Shown: positions 5,422 through 7,574 of the stretch, piece by piece | Position numbering within the stretch: the stretch's first letter is position 1 | Layout: each line of letters begins with the position of its first letter | Source: Dehalococcoidia bacterium | GTDB taxonomy: Bacteria > Chloroflexota > Dehalococcoidia > Dehalococcoidales > UBA1222 | Assembly (NCBI GenBank): GCA_009776515.1 | Contig: WRNP01000069.1 | Span: 1-7,574 of the forward strand | Direction: 5' to 3' | Length of the DNA: 7,574 bases | Notes under the pieces: generated by a model | Told to the model about the DNA's origin: nothing | Databases searched by the model: none | The model's input: the letters and a program-made list of their open reading frames with translations, nothing else | Made by a program: the position numbers and the translations under genes

Positions 5422-5805
5422 TTACTCGTTCTGGGGCAAGGTCAAGTTATCAGCGGCAAGCGAGGCCGAGAATCGCCGCGCCATTTCCACTAGGCAACCC
5501 ACAGCGGTGTTTTGGCCCCAGAGCCGGGCGGTTTCCTCATCAACCGATTCGTCCTCTTCCATATCCAACATATGGGCCAGATGTTCGGGGTTGGTGTGAT
5601 TTAGATGGCACTCCAGCGCTAAGCAATGCTCGTTGGTATTGCAGTGTTCTTCATTAATCTCAATGCCCTTTACAAACATACGCCGGATGGGATCTAAGCC
5701 TATCGTCATATGCCGGACTAGCTTGGAGTAGCCGCAAACTGCCATGGCGAATGCCTGTCCGGTAGGTAGCTGGAAATCTCTCCAGGTCACGTTATAAATT
5801 GTCAT
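5422..5805 (-). CDS. Unrecognised 127-residue protein with a Cys/His cluster
   Basis: I do not recognise the family. The protein is probably cytoplasmic: no signal peptide or membrane segment is visible. The N-terminal half (MTIYNVTWRDFQLPTGQAFA) looks beta-rich. Residues 54-78 hold a dense set of possible metal ligands: H54-C55, H60-C61, C66-H67, H70, H75 and H78. An acidic stretch follows (MEEDESVDEE, 82-91), then a helical tail. ATG 5805 is chosen because GGAAGG lies 6 nt upstream; the frame extends to a GTG at 5832 that lacks such a site. It has its own promoter, which overlaps the promoter of the divergent molybdenum hydroxylase operon. That arrangement suggests, but does not prove, shared regulation or a role linked to that enzyme. 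Confidence 0.72.
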   Translation of the reverse strand: MTIYNVTWRDFQLPTGQAFAMAVCGYSKLVRHMTIGLDPIRRMFVKGIEINEEHCNTNEHCLALECHLNHTNPEHLAHMLDMEEDESVDEETARLWGQNTAVGCLVEMARRFSASLAADNLTLPQNE

Positions 5806-5846
5806 CTTCGTCCTTCCACTCAATATTTGCACGGGAGTCCATGACT

Positions 5847-5874
5847 TTGATATTTATACGTGGTTTGCTATGAT
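5847..5874 (+). promoter_or_regulatory. Promoter of the molybdenum hydroxylase operon
   Basis: TTGATA (-35, 5847-5852), a 16-bp spacer and TATGAT (-10, 5869-5874) with a TG extension (TGCTATGAT) form a strong candidate promoter. The predicted +1 is at 5881, giving a 30-nt leader before ATG 5911. It occupies the same DNA as the minus-strand promoter at 5853-5881. Confidence 0.65.
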
Positions 5875-5881
5875 AAATCAA
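5853..5881 (-). promoter_or_regulatory. Promoter of the unknown Cys/His gene
   Basis: On the minus strand TTGATT (5881-5876), a 17-bp spacer and TATAAA (5858-5853) predict +1 near 5846 and a 40-nt leader with a GGAAGG ribosome site before ATG 5805. It overlaps almost completely with the divergent promoter of the molybdenum hydroxylase operon. Confidence 0.6.
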
Positions 5882-5910
5882 CCCCTTTCTTTCATCTTGG
5901 CGAACAAGCA

Positions 5911-6558
5911 ATGCAAAACTCGCAGAATCAAACCATAGGTATCTCCCGACGAGCATTTTTAAAAGAGGCTGGCTTGCTATGCGGTGGGGCTGCCTTGGCA
6001 TCGGCCCCTTTGTCGGCAGCCTGCACACCAGATCCGGCGCTTATCCGAGGAGCGACCGAAATGGCCACGACCACTGTTACCATTCCGCCAAGCAGCGCGG
6101 CCTTGTCTGAGGTTGTAACGCTCCACATAAATCGGCGTGAGTATCGACTTGCCGTAAAGACTAATTGGACGCTGGACTTTGTCCTGCGAGAACAACTAGG
6201 ACTTTTTGGCACTAAAGTGGGTTGCGAGCGCGGAGATTGCGGTTCATGTACCATCCTGGTGGGAGGAACACCGATGCTTGCTTGTCTCATGCTTGCAGTG
6301 GAGTGTAGCGGATTGGCCATTGAGACTATTGAGGGTCTCTCTCAGGGAGCTGAGCTTTCCCCATTGCAACAGCGGTTTTGCGAGCGAGAGGCATTCCAGT
6401 GCGGTTTCTGCACACCGGGTTTTATCATGGCGGCACAAGGGTTGCTTAATGCCAATCCCCATCCGTCGATGGAAGAGGTGCGGGAGGCTTTCGCGGGGCA
6501 TATCTGCACTTGTGGAAATCTTGTTCGAGTCGTCCAGGCGGTGACGGGCGGATTATGA
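5911..6558 (+). CDS. Tat-exported [2Fe-2S] subunit of a xanthine dehydrogenase-family enzyme
   Basis: This 215-residue electron-transfer subunit carries two [2Fe-2S] clusters that pass electrons from the molybdenum centre. Seen: a twin-arginine signal, ISRRAFLKEAG (11-21), a hydrophobic stretch to about residue 37, and C38 in LSAAC, a weak lipobox. After a linker comes the plant-type ferredoxin domain with C105, C110, C113 and C125 (GCERGDCGSC...C). The helical second-cluster domain has C164 and C167 (QCGFCTPGF) and C199 and C201 in HICTCGNLV, where CRCGxY is more usual. ATG 5911 is chosen because it places the RR motif correctly; GTG 5860 lies upstream of the predicted +1. The ribosome site is weak. 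The layout resembles periplasmic PaoA of E. coli, and the stop overlaps the next start (ATGA). Confidence 0.94.
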   Translation: MQNSQNQTIGISRRAFLKEAGLLCGGAALASAPLSAACTPDPALIRGATEMATTTVTIPPSSAALSEVVTLHINRREYRLAVKTNWTLDFVLREQLGLFGTKVGCERGDCGSCTILVGGTPMLACLMLAVECSGLAIETIEGLSQGAELSPLQQRFCEREAFQCGFCTPGFIMAAQGLLNANPHPSMEEVREAFAGHICTCGNLVRVVQAVTGGL

Positions 6559-7574
6559 CTACCTTTAGCGTAATAGGAAACCCAGATAATCATGATCAGC
6601 ATGGGGCGCAGATCGTCACGGGGCGGGCGGATTATGCCGGCGACCGCTTACCGGGCAACAAGCTCTTTGGGGCGCTGGTGCTTTCTGCCATTGCCCATGG
6701 GACTATTGAAACCATAGATGCTACGAGGGCACTCCGCGAGCCTGGGGTAAAGGCTGTGATCACTTCGCGGGATTGTCCGATTTGGAGTACCACTATCCTC
6801 CAGTGGGGGCAGGAAGTGGCGGGGGTAGTGGCTGACGATCCCGCGACGGCCGTGCGTGCGGCTCGGTTGATAAAAGTGACCTATAACCCGAGCCCTGCCG
6901 TCTTTGATCCGGACGAGGCGCTGGGTAGCGGGGCTACCTTGAGCGAAGTCTATCCCAGCGGCAACAGCCGTGAGGTAAATAAGATGGAGCGAGGGGATCT
7001 CGGTGCCGGATGGGCTGAGTCCGAGATTGTCTTTGATACCATCCAGCCCTGGAGTCCAACCTATCAACACCATACCCTGGAACCTCATCAGGCGGTGGCC
7101 TGGTGGGTGGGGAGGGAGGTTTATGTTTGGACGCCTTCACAGCATATCCACAGTGCGCGGAACTACATTGCTTTCGCCCTGGGATTACCCTTGGTGCGGG
7201 TGCATGCCTTTACCCATTTCACGGGCTGTGCTTTGGGTGACAAGAATACGGCCAATGCAGCTATTATGGCCGCTGTTATGTCACGGGCGACGGGCGGCAC
7301 CCCGGTGTATTTGCGAGAGAGCCGCCGCGAAAACGCCTTGGTCAATACGCGCCAGTTTGCCATGAGGTCGCAGATCACCTTTGGCACGAAAAGCGACGGC
7401 ATGTTTACAGCTATCGATGCCCGTTTCTGGGGCGACGGCGGGTGCAACCCCGTAGCCCCTGTCGGGGATGCCGCTTATGGCTTGCGCACTACTTATAATT
7501 GCCCCGCCGCTAGTTTTAAGGTGGTGCTGGTAAATACCAACACCCCAATGCGTGCTTTTTGGCGCTGTGTGGCC
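6555..7574 (+). CDS. Molybdopterin-binding subunit of a xanthine dehydrogenase-family enzyme (partial)
   Basis: The first 340 residues of the catalytic large subunit are present; the gene runs off the right edge. Such subunits hydroxylate or oxidise aldehydes, purines, N-heterocycles or CO at a molybdenum centre; the substrate cannot be assigned here. Seen: the N-terminal Ald_Xan_dh_C-type domain (about 18-125; GRADYAGD, PGNKLFGALVLS, GQEVAGVVADDP) and the start of the molybdenum-cofactor domain with YQHHTLEPHQAVAWW (170-184) and SQHIHSARNYIAFALGLPL (195-213). Two cofactor-loop motifs differ from the usual: FTGCALGDK (222-230) instead of GGGFGGK, and PMRAFWRC (331-338) instead of MRAPG. The catalytic C-terminal glutamate lies outside the window. 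No signal peptide is present; co-export with the Tat-bearing partner is likely. The ATGA overlap shows coupling, with no FAD-subunit gene between the two. Confidence 0.92.
   Translation, partial: MTTFSVIGNPDNHDQHGAQIVTGRADYAGDRLPGNKLFGALVLSAIAHGTIETIDATRALREPGVKAVITSRDCPIWSTTILQWGQEVAGVVADDPATAVRAARLIKVTYNPSPAVFDPDEALGSGATLSEVYPSGNSREVNKMERGDLGAGWAESEIVFDTIQPWSPTYQHHTLEPHQAVAWWVGREVYVWTPSQHIHSARNYIAFALGLPLVRVHAFTHFTGCALGDKNTANAAIMAAVMSRATGGTPVYLRESRRENALVNTRQFAMRSQITFGTKSDGMFTAIDARFWGDGGCNPVAPVGDAAYGLRTTYNCPAASFKVVLVNTNTPMRAFWRCVA

Noticed and set aside
5792..6028. 78-codon minus-strand ORF overlapping the divergent promoters
   Set aside because: It covers the promoter region and the Tat-signal coding part of the iron-sulfur subunit in antisense, with no ribosome site or motif.
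6648..7088. 146-codon minus-strand ORF
   Set aside because: It is antisense to the clearly coding molybdopterin subunit and shows no domain signature or promoter.
1..7574. tRNA, rRNA, CRISPR array, insertion sequence or riboswitch
   Set aside because: Reading both strands I saw no cloverleaf with a T-arm signature, no regularly spaced repeats, no transposase motifs and no known riboswitch core.

Overview
The window is bacterial chromosome with moderately high GC. Several traits point to Chloroflexota, most likely a Dehalococcoidia-like lineage: the style of the IspE and metallo-hydrolase proteins, a Tat-exported xanthine-dehydrogenase-type enzyme, and frequent GTG starts placed at or next to predicted transcription starts. 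This assignment rests on general resemblance and is only moderately secure.

Layout. On the minus strand at the left are a possible partial gene at the edge (1-53), a glutaredoxin-like thiol protein (90-329) and a UlaG-type metallo-beta-lactamase-fold hydrolase (506-1195). A back-to-back promoter region follows at about 1202-1265. On the plus strand a doubtful 84-codon ORF (1276-1530) abuts ksgA (1531-2367), which overlaps ispE (2325-3224). This housekeeping block joins ribosome maturation (KsgA) to isoprenoid precursor synthesis by the MEP pathway (IspE).

Between ispE and cca is a locally AT-rich patch (about 3225-3960). It holds what look like remains of two toxin-antitoxin modules: an antitoxin-like gene with a 30-codon possible PIN-toxin remnant, and a lone AbiEi-type winged-helix domain. 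Three 10-bp tandem repeats precede the first gene. On the minus strand follow a tRNA nucleotidyltransferase/poly(A) polymerase family gene (3998-5251), a 170-bp gap with a hairpin, and an unrecognised 127-residue protein with a Cys/His cluster (5422-5805).

A compact region with two overlapping divergent promoters (5847-5881) separates that unknown gene from a molybdenum hydroxylase operon. The operon has a Tat-exported two-cluster [2Fe-2S] subunit (5911-6558) coupled by an ATGA overlap to the molybdopterin-binding subunit (6555 to beyond the window end). No FAD subunit lies between them, and two usually conserved cofactor-loop motifs of the large subunit are changed.

The most notable signals are: promoters placing +1 on or within a few bases of the start codon for three genes/ORFs; the two decayed toxin-antitoxin fragments; the unknown Cys/His protein sharing promoter DNA with the molybdoenzyme operon; and the altered molybdenum-cofactor motifs.
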